Notes: generated by a model not told the origin, from the letters alone. A stretch of DNA of 64,000 bases from Halopseudomonas pachastrellae (GCF_900114765.1 NZ_FOUD01000005.1:62001-126000), one strand, 5' to 3'. Numbered from the stretch's first letter, positions 1 through 10,566 are shown. Program-made: numbers and translations.

Positions 1-652
1 CAGAGCATGGCAACCGCACCCGGCTGGAAGTTCAGCGCCGCGGCCTCGCGCGGATGGCGGCTGGCAACACGCTCACCAAGCAGTCTTTCGCGATGGAGCA
101 GCGGGCGGATATTGAGTTCGGCCAGCGGCGCGGCGTTGGGCGTGTCGAAGGCTTGAAACTGTTGGCTGCTGACTTTGCGCAGGCGGCTGCCGTTGAGCAA
201 TCGGTTGTTGAACACCAATCCGACATTACCCAGACGCGGGCCTGCTGCCAGCTGCAGCGCTGCCTGCAGGTGCGCCACCGCGTCGCTGCGCGGCAGTCCA
301 AGCGGAACTTGGGAGCCGGTGAGCAGCACGTTGCGCTCGCTGGCGCCAAGCATGAACGACAGCGCCGCGGCGCTGTAAGCCATGGTGTCGGTGCCGTGCA
401 GAATGATGAAGCCGCGGTAGCCATCCCAGTGCTCGGCCAGCAGGGCGGCCAGTTGCTGCCAGTGGCCGGGCGTCAGGTCCGCGCTGTCGATCAGCGGACT
501 GATTTCCAGCAGGTCAAAGCTGGGCAGCAGCGCAAGACTGCTACCCAGTTGCTGTTCGATGCGCTGCTGCAGGCCGGGGGCGGGTGCCAGCCCATTCGGG
601 CCGGGCACCATGCCGATGGTGCCCCCGGTATGCAGGATCAGAACCTCGGCGG

Positions 653-656
<4 letters not shown>
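1..656 (-). CDS. ansA: L-asparaginase, partial (C-terminus outside window)
   Basis: Hydrolyses L-asparagine to aspartate and ammonia. About 218 residues are visible. The N-terminus reads MTAEVLILHTGGTIGMVPG, with the family motif TGGTI whose first Thr is the nucleophile. A second signature, HGTDT, lies near residues 86-90 and supplies the catalytic Thr-Asp pair. No signal peptide precedes the TGGTI motif, so a cytoplasmic type-I enzyme is likely. The ATG overlaps the aspartase stop as ATGA, which implies translational coupling. Asparaginase followed by aspartase would convert asparagine to fumarate plus two ammonia. The 3' end runs off the left edge of the window. Confidence 0.93.
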
Positions 657-2056
<1,400 letters not shown>

Positions 2057-2080
2057 GGGGTGTGCTTCCGCAGGGAAACG

Positions 2081-2103
2081 GAGCGCCGGAGGACCCGGCG
2101 CTC
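2081..2103 (-). other. Intercistronic hairpin between symporter gene and aspA
   Basis: A GC-rich inverted repeat (GAGCGCCGG / CCCGGCGCTC around AGGA) lies in the 57 bp between the two genes. There is no T-run after it on the minus strand. It is more likely an mRNA processing or partial attenuation element than a full terminator. Confidence 0.4.
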
Positions 2104-2113
2104 TCAGGTGGTG

Positions 2114-3547
2114 TCAGGGTTGTTTGCGACTGTTGTCAGCGACCGGCCAGGACTCGGCGTCCAGGTTCAGATCGGTGAATTCTTCGGCGTGGAAGGTCGG
2201 GACCTTGTTGCCGCTCTTGAGCTGACGATCGTAGTCGCCGAGCACGCGCTTGCCGGTCTTGAACAGCAGCGCCAGAGCAATCAGGTTGACCAGCGCCAAC
2301 AGGCCCATGGTCAGGTCGGCAAAGCCGAATACGGTGCCCAGATCCATGATCGCGCCCAGGCAGCACAGGCAGATCACCACCACGCGGAAACCGTTCATCA
2401 CGAATTCGTTGCTGCGGCCGGTGGTCAGGTAGCTGACGCTGTTCTCGCCCAGGTAGTAGTTGTAGAGCACGGTGCTGAAACCGAACAGCAGCATGGCGAT
2501 ACTGACGAACACGCGGCCCCACTCACCGATATGAGTGGCCAGCGAGGCCTGGGTCAGGGCAACGCCCTGGCTGGAGTCGGTCAGGCTAGGATCGTAGGCC
2601 GTACCCATCAGGATGATCAGTGCGGTACAGGTGCACAGGATGATGGTGTCGATGAATACCGAGAACGACTGCACCACGCCCTGATTGGCCGGGTGCGGTA
2701 CGTACGCGACTGCTGCCACGTTGGGCGCGCTGCCGAGACCCGCTTCGTTGGAGAACAGGCCGCGTTTGACGCCCATCAGGATCGCTGCGCCGATGCCGCC
2801 GCCGACCACCGGGCCAATACCAAAGGCGCTTTCCACGATCAGTTTGAGGGTGGCAGGAATCTCGGTGAAGTTCAGGCCCAGCACCACGATGGCGATCAGC
2901 AGGTAACCGCCCGCCATGATCGGCACCAGCACCTCGGCAACCTGCGCGATACGCTTAACGCCGCCGAAGATGATCAGGCCAACCACCAGCGCCAGACCAA
3001 TGCCGCTGTAGTACAGCGGAATATCGAAGGCATCCTTAAGGGAGGTGGCGACCGCATAGGATTGCAGCGCGATAAAGCCGATACCAAAGGTCACCAGCAG
3101 CAGGATGGAATAGATCACCGCCAGCCACTTCCAGTTACTGCCCAGGCCGCGTTCGATGTAGTGGGCCGGGCCGCCACGGTAGGCGCCGTCTGGCTCGGCG
3201 GTCTTATAGACCTGCGCCAGGGTACATTCGATAAAGCTGGTCGCCATGCCCATCAGGCCGACAACCCACATCCAGAAGATGGCGCCGGGGCCACCCAGAG
3301 TGATAGCCACCGCGACGCCGGCGATGTTGCCGCCGCCCACGCGGCCAGCGACCGACAGGATCAGGGCTTGAAAGGAGCTGAGGTGGCGTCCGTCCGCCTC
3401 ATGATGGTTGGCAGTGAGAATGCCGAACATCTTGCCGAAGTAACGAAACTGTACGAAGCGGGTAGCGAAGGTGAACCAGATACCGATGCCGACTAGCAGA
3501 GCAATGAGGACCTTGCTCCACAGCAGGTCGCTGAGGGCGGAAAGCAT
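2114..3547 (-). CDS. Sodium:alanine/glycine symporter (AGCS family)
   Basis: Inner-membrane Na+-coupled amino-acid importer of 477 residues, the usual AGCS size, with about ten hydrophobic segments. Family blocks visible include GRVGGGNIAGVAVAITLGGPGAIFWMW near residue 70 and GGPAHYIERGLGSNWKWLA near residue 130. Substrate within the family is usually alanine or glycine. The adjoining aspartase and asparaginase make it possible that this one takes another small amino acid, but that is inference. An AACTCCTTTC-type ribosome site (read on the minus strand as GAAAGGAGTT) precedes the ATG. Confidence 0.88.
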   Translation of the reverse strand: MLSALSDLLWSKVLIALLVGIGIWFTFATRFVQFRYFGKMFGILTANHHEADGRHLSSFQALILSVAGRVGGGNIAGVAVAITLGGPGAIFWMWVVGLMGMATSFIECTLAQVYKTAEPDGAYRGGPAHYIERGLGSNWKWLAVIYSILLLVTFGIGFIALQSYAVATSLKDAFDIPLYYSGIGLALVVGLIIFGGVKRIAQVAEVLVPIMAGGYLLIAIVVLGLNFTEIPATLKLIVESAFGIGPVVGGGIGAAILMGVKRGLFSNEAGLGSAPNVAAVAYVPHPANQGVVQSFSVFIDTIILCTCTALIILMGTAYDPSLTDSSQGVALTQASLATHIGEWGRVFVSIAMLLFGFSTVLYNYYLGENSVSYLTTGRSNEFVMNGFRVVVICLCCLGAIMDLGTVFGFADLTMGLLALVNLIALALLFKTGKRVLGDYDRQLKSGNKVPTFHAEEFTDLNLDAESWPVADNSRKQP

Positions 3548-3600
3548 GACTAACTCCTTTCGGTGAGCCGAATTTTATTGTGGATTGGGCAGGCTCATTG

Positions 3601-3620
3601 AAGCGTGTGACACCACGCTT
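3601..3620. promoter_or_regulatory. Inverted repeat upstream of the AGCS symporter gene
   Basis: AAGCGTG and CACGCTT form a 7-bp inverted repeat spaced by 6 bp, 54-73 bp upstream of the symporter start codon. The position suits an operator or a promoter-proximal regulator site. No regulator family can be assigned. Confidence 0.3.
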
Positions 3621-3646
3621 GGGGAGTTTGTAACTTGATACGACAT

Positions 3647-3689
3647 GATGCTTTCTGATGCTTTAAAAGCACCAGAAAGCATCTTTTTT
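3647..3689 (+). terminator. Long hairpin with T6 tract (plus-strand orientation)
   Basis: An 11-bp outer stem (GATGCTTTCTG / CAGAAAGCATC) encloses a perfect inner palindrome TGCTTTAAAAGCA and is followed by TTTTTT on the plus strand. It sits just after the carboxylase gene, which is transcribed on the minus strand. In that direction the A-tract precedes the stem and no T-tract follows. It therefore looks like a terminator for antisense (plus) transcription, or a stabilising 3' hairpin for the guanidine operon mRNA. Confidence 0.55.
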
Positions 3690-3691
3690 GC

Positions 3692-6600
3692 TCAGGCGAC
3701 GGTGTCCAATGCTTCGTCGCGCAGCACCACCAGCGGCTGACCGGCCTGCACGCGGCCACCCGGCTGCTGCAGCACGTGGGTCACCACGCCGTCACACGGC
3801 GCCTGCAGCGGGATTTCCATTTTCATGGACTCCAGAATCAGCAGGGTCTGGCCGGCCTTGACCGTGTCGCCGACCTTGACCTCGGCCTGCCACAGGCTGC
3901 CGGATACCGGGCTGTCGACACCGACGCTGTCTTCCGGCCAGCTGACATCCTCGTCGCTGCTCTCCAGCTCCTCGCTCTCGAAGTTGAATTGGCCGTTGGC
4001 GTGCCACTGGCGCAGCTCTTCGGCGAAGGCCGCGTTGCGCTGCTGCTTGAAGGCTTCGATGTCGTCGGCGTTGTCGTTGATGAAGGCTTCGTGCTCGGCG
4101 AGGCTGAACTGGCTTTCTTCGATGCGCAGCGGATAGCGGCCCTGCGGGAAGTCGCGGCGAATCTGCTGCAGCTCCTCGTGGCTGACCTCATAAAAGCGGA
4201 TCTGGTCAAAGAAGCGCAGCAGCCACGGCTTGCTGAATTCGCGGGTCTGGCGATAGCGGTTCCACATCTGCAGGGTACGACCGACAAACTGATAACCGCC
4301 GGGGCCTTCCATGCCGTAGACGCAGAGGTAGGAACCGCCGATACCGACCGAGTTTTCCGCGGTCCAGGTGCGCGCCGGGTTGTACTTGGTGGTCACCAGA
4401 CGGTGGCGCGGGTCCGTCGGCGTGGCCACCGGCGCGCCGAGGTAGACGTCACCGAGGCCCATGACCAGATAGGACGCCTCGAACAGCACCTTCTTGACGT
4501 CGTCGATGCTGTCCAGCCCGTTGATACGGCGGATGAATTCCAGGTTGCTCGGGCACCAGGGCGCGTTCTTGCGCACCGACTGAGTGTATTTTTCGATCGC
4601 CAGCTGGCAGGCCTCGTCGTCCCAGGACAGCGGAATGTGCACGATGCGCGAGGGTACGGCCAGTTCGTTGAGGCGTTCCGACAGCGCCTGTTCAGCTTTG
4701 AACAGGTGATCGAGCAGGGCGCTGTGCGACAGCTGCTGGCTGTCGAAATGCACCTGCAGTGAGCGGATGCCCGGAGTCAGCTCACGCAGACCGACCACCG
4801 GGTTTTGCTGCAGCCACTGCATCAACGCATGGGCGCGGAAGCGCAGGCGTATATCCAGCATTTGCTCGCCGTACTCGACCAGCAGGAAGTGGTCGCCAGC
4901 GGCGCGGTAGACGATCTCGTCACCGAACTGCTCGGCGGGCAGGCGCTTGAGGATCGGGCTGTCGACCGGGACCGGCTGCCAGTCAATCGGTGCGGCTGCC
5001 AGCGCGTCGATCTGCTGAATCTGCGCCGCTTCCAGCGCGACCGCCTGCTCGATGCTGACCGGTACAAAACGCACCTTGTCGCCGGCGCGGAGTTGGCCGA
5101 GTTTCCACAGATCGGCGGTGATCACGGTTGCCGGGCAGACGAAGCCGCCGAGCGACGGGCCGTCCGGGCCGAGGATCACCGGCATGTCGCCGGTAAAGTC
5201 GACGGTGCCGAAGGCGTAGGCGTTGTCGTGGATGTTGGAGGGGTGCAGACCGGCTTCACCGCCGTCTTCACGCGCCCACTCCGGTTTCGGGCCGATCAGG
5301 CGCACGCCGGTGCGACTGGAGTTGTAGTGAATCTCCCAGTCGGTAGCGAAGAAGCTGTCGATGTCCTTGCTGGTGAAGAAATCCGGCGCGCCGTGCGGGC
5401 CGTAGATCACCCGCAGCTCCCACTGGTTGCTGATCGCCGGGCGCAGTTCGCCGGGTACTTCAGCAAGCGCAACCGGGCTGACGCCTGCGCTCAGGTGCAG
5501 CACATCACCGGTGCGCAGCGCGCGCCCGTTGTGGCCGCCAAACTGACCGAGGGTGAAGGTGGATTTGGAACCGAGGTAGTCCGGGCATTGCAGGCCGCCG
5601 AGCACCGCGAGATAGGCGCGGGCACCGGCTTCCTTGATACGGCCAAGGGTCAGGGTTTGACCGGCAGCGACGTCGATGACCTGCCAGGCGGCAATCGGTT
5701 GCTCATCCAGTTTGGCGTCAATCGCGGCGCCGCTCAGTACGATCTGGCTGGCGCTGGCAAAGCGCAGAGTCGGGCCTTGCAGGGTGATTTCCAGCCCGGC
5801 GGCGTCGGCCGGGTTGTTCAGCAGGCGGTTGCCGAGGCGGAAGGCATAGCTGTCGAACGGGCCGGACGGCGGCACGCCAACATCCCAACTGCCGGTGCGG
5901 CCCGGAAAGTCCTGAATGGTGGTCTGGGTGCCGCCAGCCAGTACGTCGATGCGCGCTGGCTGGAAGCGGAAGCTGTTGAGGTAGCGGGTGGTGACTTCAC
6001 CAGCCAGCAGCGCCGGGTCGCGGGTCAGCGCGCGCAGGTAGTCGAGGTTGGTTTCGCTGCCGTACAGGCGGGTGGCGTCCAGCGTGTTCTGCAGTTTGCT
6101 CAGCGCGGCGGCGCGGTCTTCGGCGTGGACGATGACCTTGGCCAGCATCGGGTCGAAGTAGGGCGGGACTTCAAGCCCGGATTCGATCCAGTGGTCGATG
6201 CGGATGCCGTCACCGGAAGGGAAGGCCACTTCGCTCAGCAGGCCTGCGCAGGGCTGGAAGTCGCGGAACGGATCTTCGGCGTACAGGCGCACCTGAATGG
6301 AGTGGCCTTTGGGTACAAGGTTGGCGCGGCGAGCGTTCAGCTCCAGCTCTTCGTCAGCGGCCAGACGCACCATCCACTCGACCAGATCAACGCCGAACAC
6401 CTCTTCGGTAACGCCGTGCTCCACCTGCAGGCGGGTGTTCACTTCCAGGAAGTAGAACTGATGGCTGTCGGCGTCGTAAATGAACTCGACGGTGCCGGCG
6501 TTGCGGTAGCTGACGCTGGACAGCAGCTTTTCAGCAGTGGCGTGCAGCTCGCTGCGTACCGCGTCGCTCAGGTTCGGTGCCGGGCACTCTTCCACTACTT

Positions 6601-7306
6601 TCTGGTTGCGGCGCTGGCTGGAGCAGTCGCGCTCACCGAGCGCCAGCGCGTTGCCTTTGCCGTCGGCAAACACTTGCACCTCGATATGCCGGGCGCGGGC
6701 GATGAATTTTTCCAGGAACACGCCGTCGTCGGCAAAGTTGCTGGCGCCGAGGCGCTTGACGCTGTCGAAGGCGCCGATCAGTTCATCTTCGCTGTGGCAC
6801 AGCTGCATGCCGATACCGCCGCCGCCCGCCGTGCTTTTGAGCATCACCGGGTAGCCGATCCGCGCAGCCTCGGTTTTGGCAGCAGCCAGATCGGTCAGCA
6901 GATCGGTGCCCGGCAGCAGCGGCACATTGGCCTGCTCGGCCAGCTCACGGGCGCGGTGCTTGAGACCAAAGGCCAGCATCTGCTCGGGCGTCGGGCCGAT
7001 AAAGGCGACACCGGCGGCCTCGCAGCGGCGCACGAAGTTGGCGTTCTCGCTGAGGAAACCGTAACCGGGGTGGATGGCCTGGGCGCCGGTGTCGGCGGCA
7101 ATGGCCAGCAGCTTGTCGACCTGCAGGTAGGTATCGGCAGCAGCGCCTTCGCCGAGGCTGTAGGCCTCGTCGGCCAGCCGCACGTGCAGGCTGTCGGCGT
7201 CGCATTCGGCGTAAACGGCAACGGAGCCGATACCCAGGTTGCGCAGGGTGCGGATGATGCGGGTGGCGATGGCGCCACGGTTGGCGATCAGAACCTTGTT
7301 GAACAT
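3692..7306 (-). CDS. Biotin-dependent urea/guanidine carboxylase
   Basis: ATP- and biotin-dependent carboxylase of 1204 residues. The domains in order are biotin carboxylase (about 1-450, with ATP-grasp loop KSTAGGGGIGM and EVNTRLQVEH), a KipA-like then KipI-like carboxyltransferase region (about 460-1080), and a biotinyl domain with ESMKME, whose biotinylated Lys is near residue 1162. Such proteins are usually labelled urea carboxylase. Enzymes found with DUF1989 partners behind a guanidine-I riboswitch are known to prefer guanidine, giving carboxyguanidine. That context applies here, so guanidine carboxylase is the better inference. No allophanate hydrolase domain or gene follows it; a 221-bp gap with a repeat separates it from the DUF1989 genes. 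Confidence 0.9.
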   Translation of the reverse strand: MFNKVLIANRGAIATRIIRTLRNLGIGSVAVYAECDADSLHVRLADEAYSLGEGAAADTYLQVDKLLAIAADTGAQAIHPGYGFLSENANFVRRCEAAGVAFIGPTPEQMLAFGLKHRARELAEQANVPLLPGTDLLTDLAAAKTEAARIGYPVMLKSTAGGGGIGMQLCHSEDELIGAFDSVKRLGASNFADDGVFLEKFIARARHIEVQVFADGKGNALALGERDCSSQRRNQKVVEECPAPNLSDAVRSELHATAEKLLSSVSYRNAGTVEFIYDADSHQFYFLEVNTRLQVEHGVTEEVFGVDLVEWMVRLAADEELELNARRANLVPKGHSIQVRLYAEDPFRDFQPCAGLLSEVAFPSGDGIRIDHWIESGLEVPPYFDPMLAKVIVHAEDRAAALSKLQNTLDATRLYGSETNLDYLRALTRDPALLAGEVTTRYLNSFRFQPARIDVLAGGTQTTIQDFPGRTGSWDVGVPPSGPFDSYAFRLGNRLLNNPADAAGLEITLQGPTLRFASASQIVLSGAAIDAKLDEQPIAAWQVIDVAAGQTLTLGRIKEAGARAYLAVLGGLQCPDYLGSKSTFTLGQFGGHNGRALRTGDVLHLSAGVSPVALAEVPGELRPAISNQWELRVIYGPHGAPDFFTSKDIDSFFATDWEIHYNSSRTGVRLIGPKPEWAREDGGEAGLHPSNIHDNAYAFGTVDFTGDMPVILGPDGPSLGGFVCPATVITADLWKLGQLRAGDKVRFVPVSIEQAVALEAAQIQQIDALAAAPIDWQPVPVDSPILKRLPAEQFGDEIVYRAAGDHFLLVEYGEQMLDIRLRFRAHALMQWLQQNPVVGLRELTPGIRSLQVHFDSQQLSHSALLDHLFKAEQALSERLNELAVPSRIVHIPLSWDDEACQLAIEKYTQSVRKNAPWCPSNLEFIRRINGLDSIDDVKKVLFEASYLVMGLGDVYLGAPVATPTDPRHRLVTTKYNPARTWTAENSVGIGGSYLCVYGMEGPGGYQFVGRTLQMWNRYRQTREFSKPWLLRFFDQIRFYEVSHEELQQIRRDFPQGRYPLRIEESQFSLAEHEAFINDNADDIEAFKQQRNAAFAEELRQWHANGQFNFESEELESSDEDVSWPEDSVGVDSPVSGSLWQAEVKVGDTVKAGQTLLILESMKMEIPLQAPCDGVVTHVLQQPGGRVQAGQPLVVLRDEALDTVA

Positions 7307-7384
7307 TTCGCTAGCCTTTGCCGGGCCGTCCCAGGCAGCTGATTACGACAGTGGCCGTCCACTGAAGATGTAATGTCACGTTTC

Positions 7385-7523
7385 ACGGGGACCGCGGAGA
7401 AGCGTTGGCGAGGCAGCTGATGCGAGGCGAAACAGGCGAAAAAGCGCAGTTTACAAGTGGGTAAATGAGCATTTTGAGCCTGTTTCAACGCTGCAGCAGC
7501 AACGCAGGTAGCTTCTCCGTGGT
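7385..7523 (-). repeat. Palindromic repeat element, copy 1 (inside the guanidine operon)
   Basis: The core, read on the minus strand, starts CTACCTGCGTTG and contains CTCAAAATGCTCATTTAC, then GTAAACT. The same core occurs at 37470-37565 in opposite orientation. The core is internally palindromic (GCGAAACAGGC / GCCTGTTTC). Here it is flanked by a 16-bp inverted repeat, GGGGACCGCGGAGAAGC on the left and its near complement on the right (7509-7525). It fills most of the 221-bp gap between the DUF1989 gene and the carboxylase gene and must be transcribed with them. Confidence 0.75.
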
Positions 7524-7527
7524 TCCC

Positions 7528-8166
7528 TTAATCCCAGACGAGGAGCTCAACCGGCGTCGGGTTATAACCGTTGCAGGGATTGTTCAGCTGCGGGCAGTTG
7601 GAAATCAGGATCACCACGTCCATCAGGGCAGTCAGCTCGACGTACTTGCCAGCGCCGGAGATGCCGTCTTCAAAGGTCAGGCCGCCCTCGGCGGTCACCG
7701 GCACGTTCATGAAGAAGTTGATGTTGTGGGTGATGTCGCGCTTGCTGATGCCGTATTGCGGGTTCTCCGCCACGGCCAGCATCCAGCTGTCACGGCACGA
7801 GTGCATGCAGCGTTTTTCCAGGTCGTAGCGCACGGTGTTGCTTTCGCTGGCGCAGGCGCCGCCGAGGGTGTCGTGGCGGCCGCAGGTGTCGGCGACGATT
7901 TCCAGCATCGGGTTGTTTTCGTTCGAGCGAATCACCGAACCTGCGGTCAGGTAAACGTTGCCCTGTTCGCGGATGGTGTCGGTGGCGCTGTAGCGCTCAA
8001 CCGGGTTGGCGGCGCTAAAGAACAGGGTGTCGGCGGCCTGATTGCCCTCCAGGTCCAGCAGGCGCAGGGTCTGGCCGGCCTTGACGATGCCGATGGAGTA
8101 ATCGCCGGCGCCGATGGTGGTGCGCGAGGCGGCGTTTTCGGGGAGCAGGGAGCTGTGCTTGATCAT
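7528..8166 (-). CDS. DUF1989 protein, urea-amidolyase-associated type 2 (carboxyguanidine deiminase subunit)
   Basis: A 212-residue DUF1989-family protein with the family features [12 protein letters not shown] near residue 40, a metal-ligand-like [13 protein letters not shown] block near residue 92, and RCMHSC. Members of this pair were long called urea carboxylase-associated proteins. They are now known to form a heteromeric carboxyguanidine deiminase (CgdAB) that converts carboxyguanidine to allophanate and ammonia. It begins 11 bp after the stop of its DUF1989 partner, so the two are probably made together. Which of CgdA and CgdB it is cannot be settled here. Confidence 0.85.
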   Translation of the reverse strand: MIKHSSLLPENAASRTTIGAGDYSIGIVKAGQTLRLLDLEGNQAADTLFFSAANPVERYSATDTIREQGNVYLTAGSVIRSNENNPMLEIVADTCGRHDTLGGACASESNTVRYDLEKRCMHSCRDSWMLAVAENPQYGISKRDITHNINFFMNVPVTAEGGLTFEDGISGAGKYVELTALMDVVILISNCPQLNNPCNGYNPTPVELLVWD

Positions 8167-8177
8167 GGTGTCCTCGC

Positions 8178-8894
8178 TTACTTGCCCAGGTGGTACAGGG
8201 CGTTGTTCTGGAAGCCGCGCTGGTTTTCCGGGCGGAAGTTGCGGCAGAAGTCGTCATCGCTGACCGGCGCGGCCTGGCTCAGCTCGATGCGGACCGGGTT
8301 GTAGGGGTAGCTGTCGGCGCTGCTGAGCGGATGCGGGCAGGTGTGCAGCACCACCAAGGTGTCCATTTCGAAGCGCAGGGCCACCTGGTTGCCGGCTTTG
8401 CTGTGGCCGGAGACCAGTTGCATGCGGCCTTCGTCGTCGGTGGCGACCTTGCTGAACAGGTTGAGATTGGCGGCCATGTCGGCGCGGCCCAGACCGTACT
8501 TGGCCAGCTCGACCAGAAAGGCGTCGTAGCCGTTCTGGTGCCATTCGTTGCGGGCGTTCTGATAGTCGCGTGCGCCCCAGCGCTCGGCTACTTGAGCGGC
8601 GTTGCTGTTGCCACAGACGCTTTCGTGCCAGCCCAGATCGTCTTCAACGATGGAGGCGAAGATGCGGCCCATGTCGGAGTACAGGCAATTGCCGCGGGTC
8701 AGTTTGAAGGTGTGTTGGCACTTCAGGGTGTCTGGCGCGTTGTAGCGCTCCAGCAGGTTTTCCGGGTTGTAGAACAGCATGCCGACGTTGGCATCGCCAG
8801 CCAGGTCGGTCAGGCGCATCAGGGTGCCCTTGCGCACGCGCAGGGACCAGTGGCTGGCGCCGGCGACTTCGGTGGTATAGGTGGTCAGTGTCAT
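8178..8894 (-). CDS. DUF1989 protein, urea-amidolyase-associated type 1 (carboxyguanidine deiminase subunit)
   Basis: A 238-residue DUF1989-family protein, partner of the next gene downstream. Visible blocks are [19 protein letters not shown] near residue 33, [14 protein letters not shown] near residue 85 and HTCPHPL near residue 184, giving His and Cys residues suited to metal binding. It lacks a signal peptide and is likely cytoplasmic. It follows the ABC ATPase gene by 26 bp. The family role in carboxyguanidine hydrolysis is established knowledge; assignment here rests on family and on the riboswitch-led operon. Confidence 0.85.
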   Translation of the reverse strand: MTLTTYTTEVAGASHWSLRVRKGTLMRLTDLAGDANVGMLFYNPENLLERYNAPDTLKCQHTFKLTRGNCLYSDMGRIFASIVEDDLGWHESVCGNSNAAQVAERWGARDYQNARNEWHQNGYDAFLVELAKYGLGRADMAANLNLFSKVATDDEGRMQLVSGHSKAGNQVALRFEMDTLVVLHTCPHPLSSADSYPYNPVRIELSQAAPVSDDDFCRNFRPENQRGFQNNALYHLGK

Positions 8895-8920
8895 CTGCCT
8901 TGTCTCCGTGATTCGGTGGC

Positions 8921-9703
8921 TCAGCTGGCGGCTTCGGCCAGCAGCGGGGCAATGGTTTGTTCGGTGGTTTGCGGCGCAGGCTGCCGGGCGCGGTGGTCGA
9001 TCGGCAGGTCATAGGTGATGGTTGCGCCGTAGGCTTGTGGTGCGTGCGGGTCGTGTCGCAGCTTGTCGAACACCCACAGGCGGGTGCCGAGATGAAAGCC
9101 TTCCTTGATGTCGTGGGTGACCATGAAGATGGTCAGCTTGTGTTCCTGCCACAGGCGCAGCACCAGCTCATGCATGTCGGCGCGGATGCCCGGGTCGAGT
9201 GCGCCGAAGGGTTCGTCCAGCAGCAGAATGCGCGGCTTGCCGAGCAGCGCCTGAGCAATCGCCAGACGCTGTTTCATGCCGCCAGACAGCTCGTGCGGGT
9301 ACTTCTTCAGCGCGTGGCCAAGGCCGACCTCCTTGAGGATGGCTTCGGCATCCAGGCGGGCCTGCTTGCGCTTGCTGCCGAACAGGTAACCGGTCAGCCC
9401 GCGCTGGGCAAAGCCGACGGCCGCCATGACGTTCTCCAGCACGGTCATGTGCGGGAACACCGAGTACTGCTGGAAGACGATGCCGCGATCCGGGCCGGGC
9501 TCATCGGCGATCGGCTTGCCGTCGAGCAGCAGCTCGCCGCTGGTGGGTGATTCGGTGCCCAGCAGCATCTTCAGAAAGGTGCTCTTGCCGCAGCCGGAGG
9601 CACCGACCAGAGTGACAAACTCGCCCTCTTGAACGGTGACGTTCAGGCGTTCGAGCACCGGGTTGCCGTCGTAGCTCTTGCCGACGTTCTTTACTTCAAT
9701 CAT
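8921..9703 (-). CDS. ABC transporter ATPase (nitrate/taurine/guanidine-type)
   Basis: Cytoplasmic ATPase of 260 residues with Walker A GASGCGKST near residue 36, the LSGGMKQR signature and Walker B ILLLDEPFGALDP. It belongs to the SsuB/TauB/NrtD-like group. The start at 9703 (MIEVKNVGKSYDG) is preferred over an upstream in-frame ATG because a GGAG ribosome site lies 8 bp ahead and the codon overlaps the permease stop as TGATG. Operon position predicts that it energises guanidine uptake. Confidence 0.88.
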   Translation of the reverse strand: MIEVKNVGKSYDGNPVLERLNVTVQEGEFVTLVGASGCGKSTFLKMLLGTESPTSGELLLDGKPIADEPGPDRGIVFQQYSVFPHMTVLENVMAAVGFAQRGLTGYLFGSKRKQARLDAEAILKEVGLGHALKKYPHELSGGMKQRLAIAQALLGKPRILLLDEPFGALDPGIRADMHELVLRLWQEHKLTIFMVTHDIKEGFHLGTRLWVFDKLRHDPHAPQAYGATITYDLPIDHRARQPAPQTTEQTIAPLLAEAAS

Positions 9704-10527
9704 CAGTGGGCTCCTTGGGCGTTCCACGGGAACAGGCGGCGCGACAGGGTCGCCAGCAGCCAGTCGAACAGGAAGGCCAGCAGGGTGATCCAGGCGACAT
9801 ACGGCAGGATCACGTCCATCGACATGTAGCGGCGGACCAGAAAGATGCGGTAGCCGAGGCCGTCGGTTGCGGCGATGGCCTCGGCGGCGATCAGGAACAG
9901 CCAGCCGGCACCGAGCGACAGGCGCACAGCGTCGATGAGCTTGGGCATCAGCTGCGGCAGCAGCACGCGGACCATGATCTGGCTGGTGTTGGCGCCGAGG
10001 GTCTGCGCCTTGACCAGTTGCTCGCTGGGGATTTCCTGGGTGCGGCGCTGGATGTCGCGGGCAATGAACGGGGTGATGCCGATGGCAATCAGGATCACCT
10101 TGGAGGCTTCACCCAGCCCGAACAGGATGAACAGCACCGGCAAGATCGCCAGCGGAGGAATCAGCGACACGACGGTCAGCAGTGGGCTGAAACCGGCGTT
10201 GACCAGCGGCAGGGAGCCGGTAAACAACCCCAGCGCCAGACCGATGGCTGCGGCGATCAGCACACCCAGTCCGAGTCGCTTCATGCTGCTGGCGGTGTCC
10301 TGCCAGAACAGGTATTCACCGGTGCGCTTGCTCGGCTCCAGCGCCATGCGGTCAATGGCAGCGCCCATCTGGCTGAAGGCGGGCAGCAGCTTGTCGTTGG
10401 CGTTTTCGGCCAGCCGCGCGTCCGAGGCCACTACGTAAAGCAAGAGCAGCAGGGCGAACGGCAGCAAACCCAGAAACAGTTTGCTGGCCGGTGGCGGTGT
10501 GAGGTTGATCAGTCGCTTCATATGCAT
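9703..10527 (-). CDS. ABC transporter permease (nitrate/taurine/guanidine-type)
   Basis: Inner-membrane permease of 274 residues with about six hydrophobic segments and the binding-protein-dependent transport EAA-like loop around residues 155-185. It is similar in layout to SsuC/TauC/NrtB. It overlaps the ATPase start by one base and follows the binding-protein gene by 39 bp. Substrate is inferred from the riboswitch-controlled operon, not from the permease sequence. Confidence 0.87.
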   Translation of the reverse strand: MHMKRLINLTPPPASKLFLGLLPFALLLLLYVVASDARLAENANDKLLPAFSQMGAAIDRMALEPSKRTGEYLFWQDTASSMKRLGLGVLIAAAIGLALGLFTGSLPLVNAGFSPLLTVVSLIPPLAILPVLFILFGLGEASKVILIAIGITPFIARDIQRRTQEIPSEQLVKAQTLGANTSQIMVRVLLPQLMPKLIDAVRLSLGAGWLFLIAAEAIAATDGLGYRIFLVRRYMSMDVILPYVAWITLLAFLFDWLLATLSRRLFPWNAQGAH

Positions 10528-10533
10528 CCCGCT

Positions 10534-10551
10534 GGGCGCCAGTTCGCGCCC
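10534..10551 (-). other. Hairpin between binding-protein and permease genes
   Basis: GGGCGC and GCGCCC form a short GC-rich stem around a 6-nt loop with no T-run. Such stems after the binding-protein cistron often protect the upstream mRNA, giving more binding protein than permease. Confidence 0.4.
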
Positions 10552-10566
10552 TGTCTGGTTCTGGGC

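Noticed and set aside
3692-7306. Reading the carboxylase as a pyruvate or acetyl-CoA carboxylase
   Set aside because: The middle of the protein is KipA/KipI-like, found in urea/guanidine carboxylases, not a pyruvate- or acyl-CoA-type transferase domain.
4805-7342. An 845-residue open frame on the plus strand, opposite the carboxylase gene
   Set aside because: It is an antisense shadow of a high-GC gene. The minus-strand protein has complete domains and catalytic motifs, and the plus product has no recognisable features.
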